A stretch of 64,000 bases of DNA, from NCBI GenBank assembly GCA_963920765.1, contig OY987244.1:6326501-6390500 (forward strand), in the 5' to 3' direction. The position numbers and the translations under genes were made by a program. This DNA comes from Ulota crispa (lineage: Eukaryota > Streptophyta > Bryopsida > Orthotrichales > Orthotrichaceae). Of the stretch, positions 44,548-57,060 are shown piece after piece; the first letter of the stretch is position 1; each line of letters starts with the position of its first letter. Under the pieces are notes generated by a model, which did no database searches, was not told where the DNA came from, and saw only the letters and a program-made list of their open reading frames with translations.

Positions 44548-47500
44548 ATGGCGACACTCCACCTGTCTTCCTCCACCTCGGCCCTCTCGTTTGCACCTTC
44601 ATCGTCCCCTCGCCCCGCTAGTGCTTCATCGTCTGCTCGTTCCCTAGCCCTTTCCTGGAAGCGTTCCTGCTCGCCATTCCACGCCGCTCTCTCCTCCTCC
44701 GTGTCCTCCCCGGGCGCAGCATTGCCCAGGGCCATTGCTATGTTCCCGCGCGCTTCCCAGGCCACCGGGTGAGCATGCCACCGGGCGAATTTTGAATTGA
44801 CCGGTGGAATTACTGGAGGTGTGTAGGTTCTTGTGCGTTGCGCGCTTGTTGTTGTTTGTGAACGAGAATGTGTGTAGCAGATTTTGGAATTAAACAAATT
44901 GGAGGATAAGGTAGAGGACGGTAAATGCGTTATGTTAAGAATTTGAATCATCATTTAGGAATGTGAATTGTGAGAGATCGATGTGTAGGGTTGTGGAGTG
45001 ATCACTTTAGTGTCGGTGGAATTGCTGGAGGTGTGTATGTTCTTGTGCGTTGCGCGCTTGTTGTTTGTGAACGTGAATGTGCGTCTCTGCGCGTGGCAGA
45101 TATTGTAATCAAACAAATTGGAGGATAAGGTAGAGGATGGTAAATGCTTCATGTTAGAAATTTGATCATCATGTAGGAATGTGGATTGTGAGAGATCAGT
45201 GTAGAGCTGTGGAGAGATCAGTGTAGAGATCACTTTAGTGTCGGTGGAATTGCTGGAAGCGTGTATGTATTTGTGCGTTGCGCGCTTGTTGTTTGTAAAC
45301 GAGAATGTGCGTCTCTACGCGTGGCAGATTTTGGAATTAAACCTATTGAAGGATAAGGTAGAGGACGGTAAATCCTTCATGTTAGAAATTTCAATCATCA
45401 TGTAGGAATGTGGATTGTGAGAGATCAGTGTAAAGCTGTGGAGAGATCACTTTAGTGTTGGTGGAATTGCTGGAGGTGTGTAGGCTTTTGTGTGTTGCAC
45501 GCTTGTTGTTTGTGAACCTGGCAGATTTTGGAAATAAATAAGTTGGAGGATAAGGTAGAGGAAGGTAAATGCTTCATGTTAGAAATTTTGATCATCATGT
45601 AAGAATGTGGATTGTGAGAGATCAATGTAGAGCTCAGTTTAGTGTCGGTGGAATTGCTGGAAGTGTGTGTATGTTTTTGTGCGATGCGCGCTTGTTGTTT
45701 GTAATCGAGAACGTGCGTCTTCGTGCGTGGCAGATTTTGTAATTAAACAAATTGGAGGATATGGTTTAGGACGGTAAATGCTGCATGTTAGGAATTTGAA
45801 TCTTCATGTAGGAATGTGGATTGTGAGAGATCACTTTAGTGTCGGTGGAATTGCTGGAAGCGTGTATGTATTTGTGCGTTGCGCGCTTGTTGTTTGTAAA
45901 CGAGAATGTGCGTCTCTACGCGTGGCAGATTTTGGAATTAAACCTATTGAAGGATAAGGTAGAGGACGGTAAATCCTTCATGTTAGAAATTTTAATCATC
46001 ATGTAGGAATGTGGATTGTGAGAGGTCAATGTAGAGCTGTGGCGAGCGCACTTCGATTACGAAATCTTAATTCTGTTTTTTTTCAAGTATTATTCAATAT
46101 GTATGAGTTCCTCGTACAATCATTCAATAGTGAGAGGTTGTCGAGCAGTATCGAAGGGATAGCAGACAACCTGAATTCCATTCGCAGCCAGCGGGCATAG
46201 ACCTTTAGTCAATTCAAGGTTATACTACTAGCTAATAGAAGGCTGACCGCAGGTATGAATAGCTGATCAGAAATTGTGGCGCAATAGTGGTTTGAAGAAT
46301 ACTTTGGCCAATGACGGTTCGTATGTGTGGATCTTGGAAATATGTGGCGTGGGAATAATCACAACTCCAGGCTTTTGACCACATTTTCTGGTGCTTGTTT
46401 TGCACACAGAGTTTCTGCTGAAGCTGAGAATTTGAATTCCCAGTATGGGACCAAAGGAGTGACGGTACAAAGCGGAGAGGGTAGCCTGACCAAAGTTGTC
46501 TTATCTAGTCCAGACGGCAGGTGTTGTGTTTTGCTATCTTCATTACCGTCTTTTTTTGTTTGATACCTTGAAGCACCACAGAGACATTCGTCTTCTAATG
46601 TTCTGGAATTACTTCCGTGTGCGAGTGAGTTGATTTTAACTGGATCGTTTCAGTGATTATACCGAGATTTTGATGACGTGGCCTTTGTTGCTTGTGTTCG
46701 TATGTCTGCAAAGCAGTAAAGCAGAGGTTTACTTATATGGAGGATGTTTAACTTCATGGAAGACATCTGAAGGCAAGGAGTTGTTGTTTGTACGGCCAGA
46801 TGCTGTCTTTACTGGACAGAAGCCAATCAGGTGATCCGAACTCTTCATGTATTTATGCGTTCAACTATACGTGTAGGCTAAATTTATGTCCATGAAGTTC
46901 ATGAGTTCACCTGATCAATATAGTTTTACTTTTTCAGTGGTCAATATTTATACTGACTTCAACATCTTTGTCACTGGTGGAACCTTTAGATGATAAGCGT
47001 TGCTCAACTTTGAGTTACCCGATTGTGTGTTCTCACGGATTGTGCTGATTTTTAAGGAATGAAATGCATTCTAACGTGTCAACCTTGTGTGATCACCATT
47101 GTGTGGAACAGAACGTGTAATCATTTGATTCTTACAGAAAATTTGCAAGTTAGAAAGTAGAAACTCAGCTTAGAGTGTGTAGGGGTTTGACAGTTGTGTT
47201 CCTATGTGTTGGATACATAATCTGGGATTGCTTCTTATGATGCAGTGGAGGGCTCCCTCATTGTTTTCCTCAATTTGGTCCAGGTGCTATCCAGCAGGTA
47301 ACCACATGAGGCTCTTCAAACATTTTCTGAGCTAAAAGCACTGGTACTTGTTGTTGGAGCATTGAATTTGTTCCCTGGTCCCGTTTTTTCTGACCATATC
47401 TTCTCTTTTCTAGTACTACACGATGTGCTGCTGCTTCATGCGCTTTTAATAGTATCTGCTTTTGAAGCTCAAAAAATGTGCCTTCGATATCTCGTGCTTA

Positions 47501-50142
47501 TCAAGCTCACATTTTCCTGGACATTGATTGGCTATGAATTTCAGCATGGATTTGCACGCAATGTTCCGTGGGAAATCGCAAGTGCTGAAAGCGATGATGA
47601 GACCACTACTCTTGTCTTAAATTTGAAACCCAGCGACTACAGTCGCAAAATTTGGGATTACGAGTTCTTGGTTACTTTCAAGGTGAGAAGCTAGATCTTA
47701 AAATGCATGCTATTTCCTAGTCCCGAACTAATTTCGCTTCTTCCTTTAAATTTATAAAGCGGGTCGTCTGGTATGCAATATGTGTTCCGAAGGAGGAGTC
47801 TGTCTCTTGATATTCGTTTTTTGTACCTCTGACCTTGATCTCGTAAGAAGGCACGCTTAACGAGAGGATTAGTCACTAATTTTGATATATTCACACAATA
47901 ATTGCTCTCAAAATTGCGCAGATTATGTTAGGCGGCAAAAAACTAACGACGGAGTTGGTGGTGGAAAACGTTGACGAGAAGGCCTTCTCCTTCACCACTG
48001 CGCTCCACTCGTACTTCAAGGCGAGCATTGAACTACTATCGATTTTGGCGTGCAAATTCCTTTTTTGTAACCATCTTAGAAGTGTTTGCATGATTTCTTT
48101 TTTGAAGAGCAAGGACGGCCGTTTCTTTTCGATTACTGTTGTATCATGCATTGCTGTTTATACCATGGGTGCAGGCTGAGGCTTCTAAGACAACCGTGAC
48201 GGGATTGAAAGGCTGCAAGAGACTTGACAAGCCTTATGAGGATCCTGCAAACCCCGTTGAAGGTTCAGAAGACAGGTAAGCGATTGCTTTGAACATTCTT
48301 TTTTTCTTTTGTAGCTTTTTTCGACATTATCAACCTGTTCTGAATCGTGTGCAAAATTTTCTGTTGATCAACTCTTGGTGCCCGGCTGCTCCCATATGTA
48401 TAGTAGTCGAAAATACAGGAAAAATCATTTAGGAAGGTACAAAAAATGTACAACAGGAAGACCAAACTATACCTTATATTTTTTGAATTAGGCAGTGAAG
48501 CTCAGCCTCGATATATTTGATGTGTTTCAATATACTAAGCTTGATTTGTTAACAGTTTTATAAGCTTGGTTTTTTGAAATATTATTTTGTAGATTGATAT
48601 TTCTGCATGTAAGCTGAATTTGAAAGTCAATCTAATATTCGTGAGGAATGATTGTTAAGTTTTCTTCGTTAGTGAACATTAGTAGACCCTTGTAAAATTT
48701 ATTAGGCTGCCCTATCACAAGTTGCAGGCAAGTTTTTTAAACCTGGCCGTGGCATTATGACCTAAGTAAATTAAGCAAGTTATCCAAATGACCTCTACTA
48801 CTTACTAAAGTTCCTACTTTAAGTGCCACTTTGTCTTAGATAGAGAATAGTACACCGAGTTGTCCTATTAGTGTGTGCGACATTAATTTACCAGAGTCAC
48901 ACTTTAACAGATTTGATTTCATGCAATGAAACGTTATTGTAATGTACTAGTTTTTTATATAAGCAATATTTGTGTTATGACATTAAATTTGCGCAATAGG
49001 TTGAATTAGAGCACCTCCCTTACGTTTCTAACCCATTTAGATTTTAGACCCCTCTACCTGCATGGAGATGTTTTTTAAAATTAGTACAAATGACAATTAG
49101 CTTCCAGAGTGGACTGTCTGTTGTTTGCTTGAGCATGTATTACGGGTGAACAGTTTATAGACGGCCTCATGATTTTCTGCACGGATCACATGTGCAGGGA
49201 TGTCATCGCTTTTCCAGGGTTTGTGGATACTATGTACAGAAACACTCCTAGTGAGTTGTTTCTGGATAACGGATTCGGCACAAAGCTTTCCATCAAAAAT
49301 GAAGGGTTCGTCTTCTTCTCAGAAGCCTATTTTATCATAATTAACTTCTTTAATTTGTAATTTTTTAGTTTCATAAAAAATTTACCAACGATAATCTACT
49401 CCAAATCTTTCCCACTTTGCAGATGGACAGATGCAGTGCTTTGGAATCCCTACTTGACTATGGAATCCTCTTACAAGGATTTCGTGTGCGTTGAAAACGC
49501 GCAGGTATGTTTTATGTCAAAATTGATGAGATTTGCCTTGCTCATCTACTTTGTTTTTCCTTTATTTATTTATTTGTATGTTTTATGTTATCTTATTTTC
49601 TTTGGAAAAATTACAAATAGGGGCACGAAAATGAAAAATATTACAGATAGGGGCACAATTTTAAAATAATTTGTAAACTTTTGTGAATTTTTTTGGTTTG
49701 AACATTGGTTGATTTAGATCCATCACATTAATGTTAGTGAACTTTCAAAAAACTAAAGGCCTCTCCAATTCAAGCTTAAATAAAGAAATTTTAGTAAAGG
49801 GGAAGGCGATTTTTGGAGGGACCTCTAAGTTTTTTTGGAAGTTAGCTTATTTTAATGTGATGTATCTAAATCAACCAATGTTCAAACCAAAAAAATTACA
49901 AAAATTTACAAATTATTTTGAAACTGTGCCCCTATTTGTAATATTTTTCATTGTCATGCCCCTATTTGTAATTTCCCTTTTTTCTTTTGCGTCATTTGAT
50001 TCACGCAAGTAGATTTTATCTGTATCTGCGGTTGCTTGGATTACATCAACGTTTTGTGTTCAACGCATGTTTTCAGCTTGCCCCAGTGGAGCTGCAGCCA
50101 GGAGAGTCATGGACAGCGAAGCAGTTTCTCAGCCCTGTGTAA
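44548..50142 (+). CDS. Glucose-6-phosphate 1-epimerase (aldose-1-epimerase-like), plastid-type N-terminus, 10 exons
   Basis: Exons 44548-44768, 46410-46520, 46717-46830, 47246-47297, 47545-47682, 47922-48020, 48175-48275, 49198-49305, 49423-49504 and 50077-50142 give 363 aa. The first ~75 residues are Ala/Ser-rich with Arg and few acids, like a chloroplast transit peptide. Then EVYLYGGCLTSWK, GGLPHCFPQFGPG, HGFARNVPWE (His167), TALHSYF (His241), GLKGCKRLDKP, DAVLWNP and VCVENAQ (Glu339). These are hallmarks of the YeaD/apospory-associated-protein-C family, where conserved His and Glu interconvert alpha and beta glucose-6-phosphate. Intron 6 starts GC rather than GT (CAAG|GCGAGC). Intron 1 holds six ~200-bp repeats and intron 9 a MITE. 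The start was chosen because it is the first ATG in frame. Function follows the family; plastid location is inferred. Confidence 0.9.
44801..46060. repeat. Six tandem ~190-225 bp repeats in intron 1 of the epimerase-like gene
   Basis: Units start GGTGGAATT(A/G)CTGGAGGTG at about 44801, 45016, 45245, 45460, 45648 and 45846. They share TTGTGCGTTGCGCGCTTGTT, GCAGATTTTG, GGAGGATAAGGTAGAGGA and GGAATGTGGATTGTGAGAGA. Copies three and six are almost identical and 603 bp apart, suggesting a later block duplication. After the array a 46009-46200 frame stays open but has no splice or family support. Confidence 0.85.
49604..49977. mobile_element. MITE (374 bp) in intron 9 of the epimerase-like gene
   Basis: GGAAAAATTACAAATAGGGG and the inverse of CCCCTATTTGTAATTTCCC form the ends. 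The inner pair (ATTACAGATAGGGGCACA and inverse) repeats the motif, and long arms follow (AACATTGGTTGATTTAGATCC and inverse). The T-rich flanks hide the target duplication. Reading frames across it are by-products. Confidence 0.75.
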
Positions 50143-50770
50143 ATTCTTGTTATCTTGAATGTGAAGTTTTTGTATTTAATACAGAGATTAACAGACTTGT
50201 ACTCCGCAGTCTGTGAATCAAGGGAGTATACATTTTTTTCAAAAGTGCAAATCGGTACTGAATGAAATGAGATAAGTGTACTCGTAACTGTTACTCTTTT
50301 ACTCCCGCATCCAACCGCCCTTTTTGGGTTTAGCGTCAGAGATTGTTTCAACTCTTTGTGGTAGTCACAAGTGAGAGGTATATAGTAGAGTATTCACTGT
50401 ACAGAAGGTGAGATTTTCATGGTTGGCACGCTTTGCACCACCCCTCATTTCAATTTCAAAATTACATTGCTAACTCAACACGAGTGGGGAAAATTATAAA
50501 GCAAATTAGGTTAGACGTGACTTCTACGTATCTTTCAAGTAAAGCTTACCATAACTTCTTAATATTATCATTACTGAATATGCATCTTTTGATCCATCCA
50601 CGGGGTGCATGTTGAAGTGCTCCTAACATGACTTAAACCCGTTTTAATGCGTACGCATATCTTTCACTGATGGTGACAGGGTCTATTGTGACCGCAACGT
50701 GAAAGACCCCGCAGTGAATGGTACTGGAGCTTTTTGAGGACAGGTTAACCTACTGGATGCTTTTCAATTG
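50143..50770 (+). other. 3' UTR / downstream flank of the epimerase-like gene
   Basis: Moderately AT-rich sequence after the stop. No poly(A) signal stands out among many A-rich stretches. No further exon recognised. Confidence 0.35.
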
Positions 50771-51269
50771 TCTGACTTTGTTAATTTATAAAGCTTACGT
50801 ATTAAATTTATGCAGATAAGCTTAAACAAGGTAGTTCTTCGTTGTACGCAGAGAAAACATCATCTCTTGAAGTTGATGTCTTACTTTGTCAAAGTGAGTG
50901 TTCCAAAATGTTGCCCAACCTGCCGTATTCTAGTAATAACTGTCCCCGGATCTGTGCAGCAAGAAGCCGTGATTCTCATAGTTGTTTACAAATGGTAAGT
51001 TGAGAGTCGCTTTTAACCCTAGGAGTGCAAGGGGGTGGGTTCATAACTTGCATGGTCGTTGACCAGATACTTTCTTCTTAATGGGCTTTTAACAAGAAAA
51101 CAAATTGTGATATGAATAATGAGATTGGACATTGATGTGGCAATCAAAACAAAGCCTATGCACAGTTTAAAATAACGATTCTCCTAGCATGGTAACATAA
51201 AAATATTAACCTAACCAATGGTTACTACGGCCAAGTGCAACTTGTTGTAGATAGGAAAATTGTTTGCTA

Positions 51270-51640
51270 CAGTGGTGTGGCAAAGTGCTTACACAATTTA
51301 ATACTATTGCTAGAAGTTACACAATTTAATACTATTGCTAGAAGTTTCATAAGCTAGTATTGTGTGCTACCTTCATAAAAATTGCAAGAAGGGCAACATA
51401 GGGCTTAACCCTTAAGCGTCAAAGGGGACAATTTTTGTCCTGGAAATACACAAGCCACATGTACCCACGGTGACCCCTGGCGCTTAAGGATTAACATTGT
51501 TTTTTGTGAATTTTCTCACAATTTGGGGTACTTATAAATATGATTACATTGAATGAGGTTGTTTTTTGCCTTCCACAATGGACCACGACTCCATGATTAC
51601 TTTAAACAAAATTAGATGAAAAATGGCTTTTTTATGTATA
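51270..51640. repeat. Dispersed repeat carrying an 82-bp TTAA element
   Basis: Paralog of 25515-25770. Includes a 26-bp tandem duplication (ACAATTTAATACTATTGCTA plus GAAGTT, twice near 51293-51345). Confidence 0.6.
51409..51490. mobile_element. Miniature TTAA-flanked element (82 bp)
   Basis: TTAA on both sides (51405-51408, 51491-51494). Ends CCCTTAAGCGTCAAAGGGG and inverse TCCTTAAGCGCCAGGGG. The surrounding repeat is present without it at about 25660, where the junction reads CTAA. Too small to code; it would need a transposase in trans. Confidence 0.65.
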
Positions 51641-53440
51641 GTAGTAAGGTAAAACATCCATTATCACTTGTCACTCAATCCTGCCTCATGTACATGGAGA
51701 GTTCATTTTGCAAATTAAACATATATTGCTAGTAAATGAGGGAGGAATTGCCAAATGAATGGTGCAAGAGATGTTTGTCATGTATTTTCATGCTCAAACT
51801 CCAAAACATCTCCATTTACATTTCTTAGAAATATTATGCCATTGCCTACTACACATGTTCTTTACTATTTATAGCTTATGTAAGGTAAGTATGGGAGAAT
51901 TTTCAACTCAATTGGAACTGTACAACACATGGGAGAAAATAGTAAGTAAAACAATATAGTTTGAATTGTATTTGCAAAATGAATGTAATTATGAAGGATC
52001 CTTGAAATTGATATGAATATTTTTGAAATTGTAAAACAATATATATCCCTAGCCAAGACTTAGATCTTTCAACAAGAATATTGATTTTCTTTAGTATGTT
52101 TTTTTAGGAAAGAAGATTTTTTTTTGTTGTTGAACATATTCCAAATGCAACTCAAAATTTCCAAATGGCATGGACAGCTTCAAAATTGGTGCACAAACCA
52201 TGAAACTAGGAAGCTTATGAAAATTATGTTTGTGCCTCTACCAAATTTTAAGCTTCAAATTCCTTTAGAGATTTGTAGAGTTTGCAAAACAAACTTAAAA
52301 CTACTTAGTTGCTAACCCAAAAGAGATCAAATGTCTTAGATCTTAAAATTCATCGGAACTAGCACTTTTTATCAGTTCTAGTTATTAGAATCCTTACACA
52401 TTTATGTTTTAATAAGTACAATTTTATAAAAGCTTTACAAATAGGGACAATTTAGAAATTTATACAAAGGCAAACCAACACAATTGCTAGCGCTCTATCA
52501 TTTGGCAAGTGTATTTCACAAAGAAGTTTTGCCCCTAAAACCCAAAAAAATCTAAAATAAAGGACTCAATGCATTATAGAAAGCGTAGTACAAAGGGACA
52601 CAACACATGAGGGCCTTATTGTTGGTGCAAGGTACCTAAATGTTTCAACGCCATAGCAATTAGTGACCAATTATATGGGGGTTGGAAACAAGCAATAAAC
52701 ACCCACTACTAAAAACACATCCTTGTATGTAATTCTCAATGGAAATGCAAGAAGACTTGGAATCAAAATAAAAGTTATTTCTAGCCAAAGTCTCCATTGA
52801 AAACCAACAAATGCTCTAATTAGGTGGTTGGGTACATAGTTAGGTCTTTACGTAAAAGGATTCAAGCACTTAAATTTCTTGTTTACAATGTTTAAAAGAT
52901 GATGTGCCTTGCTAAGTTCTTTCCTTCAATAATAAATTTTTCCAAAATATATTACATTCTAGATACCATGCATTCTTGCACTACCACAGAGAACTATTTT
53001 TGATTTGTGCCCATTATTGCAACTACTTTCAAACCAACCCATATTTGTAATTACTTTGTGATTTTGTGCATGTATGTGACAATTCTCCAAGTTATGCTGG
53101 GGCTAATCAATCCCAAGACACATAAGGGCAAAAATTGCATTTTCCTTGGAATAAATGACTTTCTCAAATATTTTTCTATTTTCCTTTACTATTTTTGACT
53201 GAATCCTTGTATTTTACCATGTAAACAAAAACAAAAATAAAAAATATATACAGTGCATCACACTTATAACTAACAACACCTACTCTAACAACACCTAAAC
53301 TTGAGTGCCCAATCACCTGCTATTAAAAATCCAAGACCACCAAGATGAAACTTGAGTTTTGTTCTACTTGCTAATGAAATTGCTTTTGAACTAATGTCTA
53401 TATGTGTTGTGCTTTTGTATATCTTATTGCAACAATAGTT
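51641..53440. other. Intergenic DNA; one fragment of family A interior
   Basis: About 51885-51960 (GGGAGAATTTTCAACTCAAT, TGGAACTGTACAACACATGG, AGTAAGTAAAA) matches the interior of family A elements. Nothing else recognised; no supportable gene. Confidence 0.4.
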
Positions 53441-53479
53441 ATTGGTTACAAGTGTCATGCAGTATATATACACATGTAT

Positions 53480-54228
53480 GCTATTGCTTGGCCCGGAATA
53501 TTCAAAGCCACAAATGGAAGAGCCCCACTGGAGGAGGTCGCTACGGACCAGGACAGTACTGACTCCTAACTACAAACCAAGCCAGGATAAGATAAGTGGA
53601 CCAGGCGGTGGATTCCTCAAAATATCCTCAACCCCAACATATCCCAGTGTGAAAACAGCCATGCTGAGCTGGCACAGAGGTCGGTACTCGGTAGGTGCTC
53701 TCATAGCCATTGGCATGGCCATAGGGGTCAACACTCTACACAGCTTGCCCGTTCCAATTGCTCGCGTTGCTGTGTTTTGCGAGAATTCGCTGGCTATGGC
53801 AAACGATCGAGTCGTTGCGCGATCAATTGCACTAAATCCACCTCTATGGCCGCCTAATCTCAAATCACCGCTCCAATTCTAGCTTTGAAACGCGAATTTT
53901 AGCCATTTTTCGAGTATTTTTCGATCCATTTCGACGCAAAATTGTCATGCACGGTTCATCGGCGAGTGAGATGGTTCGCGGCGGGCTTCTCGCAATTGTA
54001 GAAGTTCATTGTTGCGAATTTTGCTCTTGACTCGGAGCTTGAATAGTTCGGTGGTGTAGTTTTTTGGTTTGGCGAGGGTTTGTTGAATTCTGGCCAATTG
54101 AGGATGAGCGCGATGTTTGGAATTGGAGATGTTTTTGTTTGATTGATGTGGTTGAGGAATTCGGGAGTGGTAGTTTATAGTGGCGAAGATTTGGTGAAGA
54201 GCAATTGAGGAAGAAATTTGGAGTAGAC
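53480..54228 (+). promoter_or_regulatory. 5' region of the membrane-anchored gene
   Basis: GC-richer than the surroundings and ends at the ATG at 54229. Open frames exist on both strands (for example 53442-53882), but none has family likeness, so I read this as promoter and 5' UTR. An upstream exon cannot be excluded. Confidence 0.35.
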
Positions 54229-56370
54229 ATGGATGATTACGAGGAGAGCGGTATGGGAGACATGTCGGGAGGCCGAGCGGCGTTGTTCGGGTACACAGTG
54301 GCGGCATCGCCGGCGTGGTTTGACGTACGAGTGATTTACATTAGGGTTTCGGGATGTCCGCTGGACGATGCGCCAGACTCGTTGGCCATTCGGTTTCCTG
54401 CCAGAAGCATTGGCACGGCGTTGGAAGTGAACGGCGGCAGGATTAGTCCGTCGGAAGAAGTGAGCCTGACTTTGCGGCGTGACCGGGTTGATACGGAGTC
54501 ATCTGAGGCGACGTACTTGAGTACTGACAACCTGCGCACGAGCGGCTCGTTGAACTTCGAGGTTTTTCATAAGGAAGAGGTCTTGCTTACCGGCGCTCTT
54601 GAGCAGTCGCAACCGGCTGTTGATGCTGAAGATTATGCAGGACCGGAAGCTGTTAGTACTCCGGAAAAGAGCACTAAGCTCGGGTGGACGATGGAATGCG
54701 GCTGTGCTGTTGGTCAGTCCGGGTGTGTTTTTCTGAAAGGCAGGCATGATTATCCGAATATTTCTCTGGTGCATCCCGTGATGGAGGTTTGTGTGGTCGG
54801 GCGGTTTGCTGGAACGCCTGTGATTCTGTCGCAGACTGTAAACATCTTGGCTCGTCGGCGGCCTAATCGGCAAACCACTCTGGACGCCATTCCCGAGGCC
54901 GAGGAGGTTGGTGGCAATCAAGCAAACTTCATGGCTGTCGACCAGCCTAGATTGGTACACTCTTTCACACACTTTCCAGCTTTCAAGCATTACTCGTGTT
55001 TTAACAATTCAAACCTTTAGTAGCGTCACCGATGTTATGCAATGCATGAGACTGGTTATGCCGAATGCATTTTCAAGATGTGAATTATCATTTTGTGAGA
55101 TTGATTTTCAAAAACAAGATGTTAAGAATGATGATGTAGAATTTTGTTCATAAAAAAAGATGTAAATCCTGGTGCGATATGCTAAAACTAAGTTCATTAA
55201 CATGGTATGATAAGTTTCCAGTTTCATCTTCGTAGCGTCACCGATGTTATGCAATGCATGAGACTGGTTAGCCGAAAATGCATCTTAAAGATGTGAATTA
55301 TCATTTTCTGACATTGATTTTCAAAAATAGCTGTAAAGAATAATTCCTAAGGGCGTTGTTCATTCAAAAAAGATGTGAATTCTGGTGCGATACGCTAAAA
55401 TGAAGTTCACTAACATGGTACGACAAGTCTCCAGTATAATCTTAGTAGCGTCACCGATGTTATGCAATGCATGAGACTGATCATGCCAAATGCATCCTAA
55501 AGATGTGAATTATCATTTCTGAGATTGATTTCCCAGAAAAGATGTTAAGAATGATGATGAATTTTTTGTTTGTTCAAAAAAGATGTGAATTCCGGTGCGA
55601 TATGCTAAAATTAAGTTCATTAACATGCTATGACAAGTCTCTAGTTTAATCTGTTTTAAACTTCTTAATCGTTTCTATGCTTAGCGATTTTATGAACAGA
55701 TAGCAAAAAAGTTTGTGCATCTGACAATTTCCATTTTGAAATTATAAGAATCTTCCCACTGGATGGAAATAATGGTTAAATATTGATGAAAATGAGACTT
55801 GACTTTCGTGCTTAGCATTTAGGAGTTACCTAGTGGTTGGATATTTATATGTAGACTACGATTCATCTCATTTGGATGTATTCTTTAGGTGACATGGAAT
55901 AGTAATTATGTGATACTTCATTTGAGAAACTGGAAATGCTTCATTAATATCGTCGATAGCTGAAGTATACATTCATGTTTTTGAAAGGATTTATTTTAGT
56001 CGATGTTCCTGATACCAGAGTTATTAGGAAAGTTGAGGTAGTATAAGTTATGGTTTGAAGAGAGACGACGGTTGCCTTGCAAATGCTTCCATTCTATGCA
56101 TATTTTTGACAAGCTTGGTTTGCGTTGTAGGCAACACAGCCGGATCTTTTCATGGACCATGCCGACAAAGCCATCACAAGCTTCGGGTATGCGTTGGAAG
56201 GGAACGCGTACGGGGATCAAGACAACGGACAGTTGACATGGTTCAACGCAGGTGTCAGAGTAGGGGTGGGGATTGGCTTGGGCATGTGCTTGGGTGTAGG
56301 TATTGGTGTTGGTTTAATGGTTCGAACCTATCAAGCGACAACGAGAACCTTCAGGAGAGGATTTCTGTAG
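54229..56370 (+). CDS. Plant-specific protein with C-terminal Gly-rich membrane segment (At1g01500-like, 2 exons)
   Basis: Exons 54229-54954 and 56131-56370 (phase 0; TTG|GTACAC, TTGTAG|GCA) encode 321 aa. The N-terminal ~240 residues are a soluble domain (GYTVAASPAWFDVRVIYIRV, then GWTMECGCAVGQSGCVFLKG and similar). Residues 283-306 (GVRVGVGIGLGMCLGVGIGV, then GLMV) form one Gly/Val membrane segment, followed by a short basic tail RTYQATTRTFRRGFL. The ending matches, from memory, a conserved plant family whose Arabidopsis member At1g01500 is labelled 'erythronate-4-phosphate dehydrogenase family'. I see no dehydrogenase nucleotide-binding motif, so that label is probably wrong. A tail-anchored topology is inferred. 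The start follows GTAGAC; the upstream in-frame extension lacks an ATG. The function is unknown. Confidence 0.8.
55020..55660. repeat. Three tandem ~212-bp repeats in the intron of the membrane-anchored gene
   Basis: TAGCGTCACCGATGTTATGC starts copies at about 55021, 55235 and 55447. Each continues through GCATGAGACTG, AAGATGTGAATTATCATTTT, GGTGCGATAYGCTAAAA and CAAGT(C/T)TCCAGT. Confidence 0.9.
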
Positions 56371-56985
56371 GCTCCTTTTTGAACATGTTCAAGTTTTGTA
56401 ATTAGCGGGGGTGGGGGGGTTAATTTTTGTTCGGAGGTTCTGCATGCTTTTGTTTCATTTTGTAGAGCGTTAGTTTCGAGTACCGACCATCAGAACAGTT
56501 AAATGAGCTTTGTGGATGTCATGAAGCAGGCTTGTGGAGACCTTTGGAGGTCCCACCGAGTCTTTCTTTTCCTTCCTCCAAACGGTTGATTTTACAAAAG
56601 GTATGGTTTGGATTCTTATTAGTTGTTAGTGTTACTGGTTACGTGATTTGGAGGTTTTTGCACATTTGCGAGTGCGGGTCTTCCGTCTCGTGTGTACATT
56701 GTGTATTTTCATGAGGTGCTTTGAAGCTTTACCAGGCACACACAGATTATGTATTGTCGATTTGCTCTCCCATAGCCTTCTTAAGAATTTTGGCTATCTT
56801 GCCGATGGCCACTTCCATGGCTTGCTAATCGGGATGGACTCGGTGGACAACTAACTTAGGTCCACGTCAGCTGCTTCAAAACTCGTAAACTGTAGACCAC
56901 GTCCTTTTGTTTGTTATTTCACCTTTCCGCTCATTTTTAGCCCGATCTCACGGCATGATGACTGCGATCTTTACGTAGTATTTAC
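56371..56985 (+). other. 3' UTR / downstream flank
   Basis: Moderate-GC sequence after the stop at 56370; short frames (56532-56854) have no family likeness. A G-run lies at 56406-56418. No gene called. Confidence 0.35.
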
Positions 56986-56989
56986 TTAA

Positions 56990-57060
56990 CCCCTGAACGC
57001 CCAGGGTTTTCAAAAAAGCACTGAATCGAGGACACTTAATCCTCTGGGGGCGTTCAGGGG
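56990..57060. mobile_element. Miniature TTAA-type element (71 bp)
   Basis: TTAA (56986-56989) precedes CCCCTGAACGCCCAGGG; the right end (inverse) is CCCCTGAACGCCCCCAGAG, followed by TTGT. The terminal repeats make up about half of the element. Probably a deletion derivative or minimal MITE. Confidence 0.6.

Noticed and set aside
46009..46200. 63-codon frame at the end of the epimerase intron 1 repeat
   Set aside because: It starts inside a repeat unit, and using it as an exon is unnecessary because exons 1 and 2 already join in phase.
54205..54228. Upstream extension of the membrane-anchored protein start
   Set aside because: The extension has no ATG; the first ATG in frame is at 54229.
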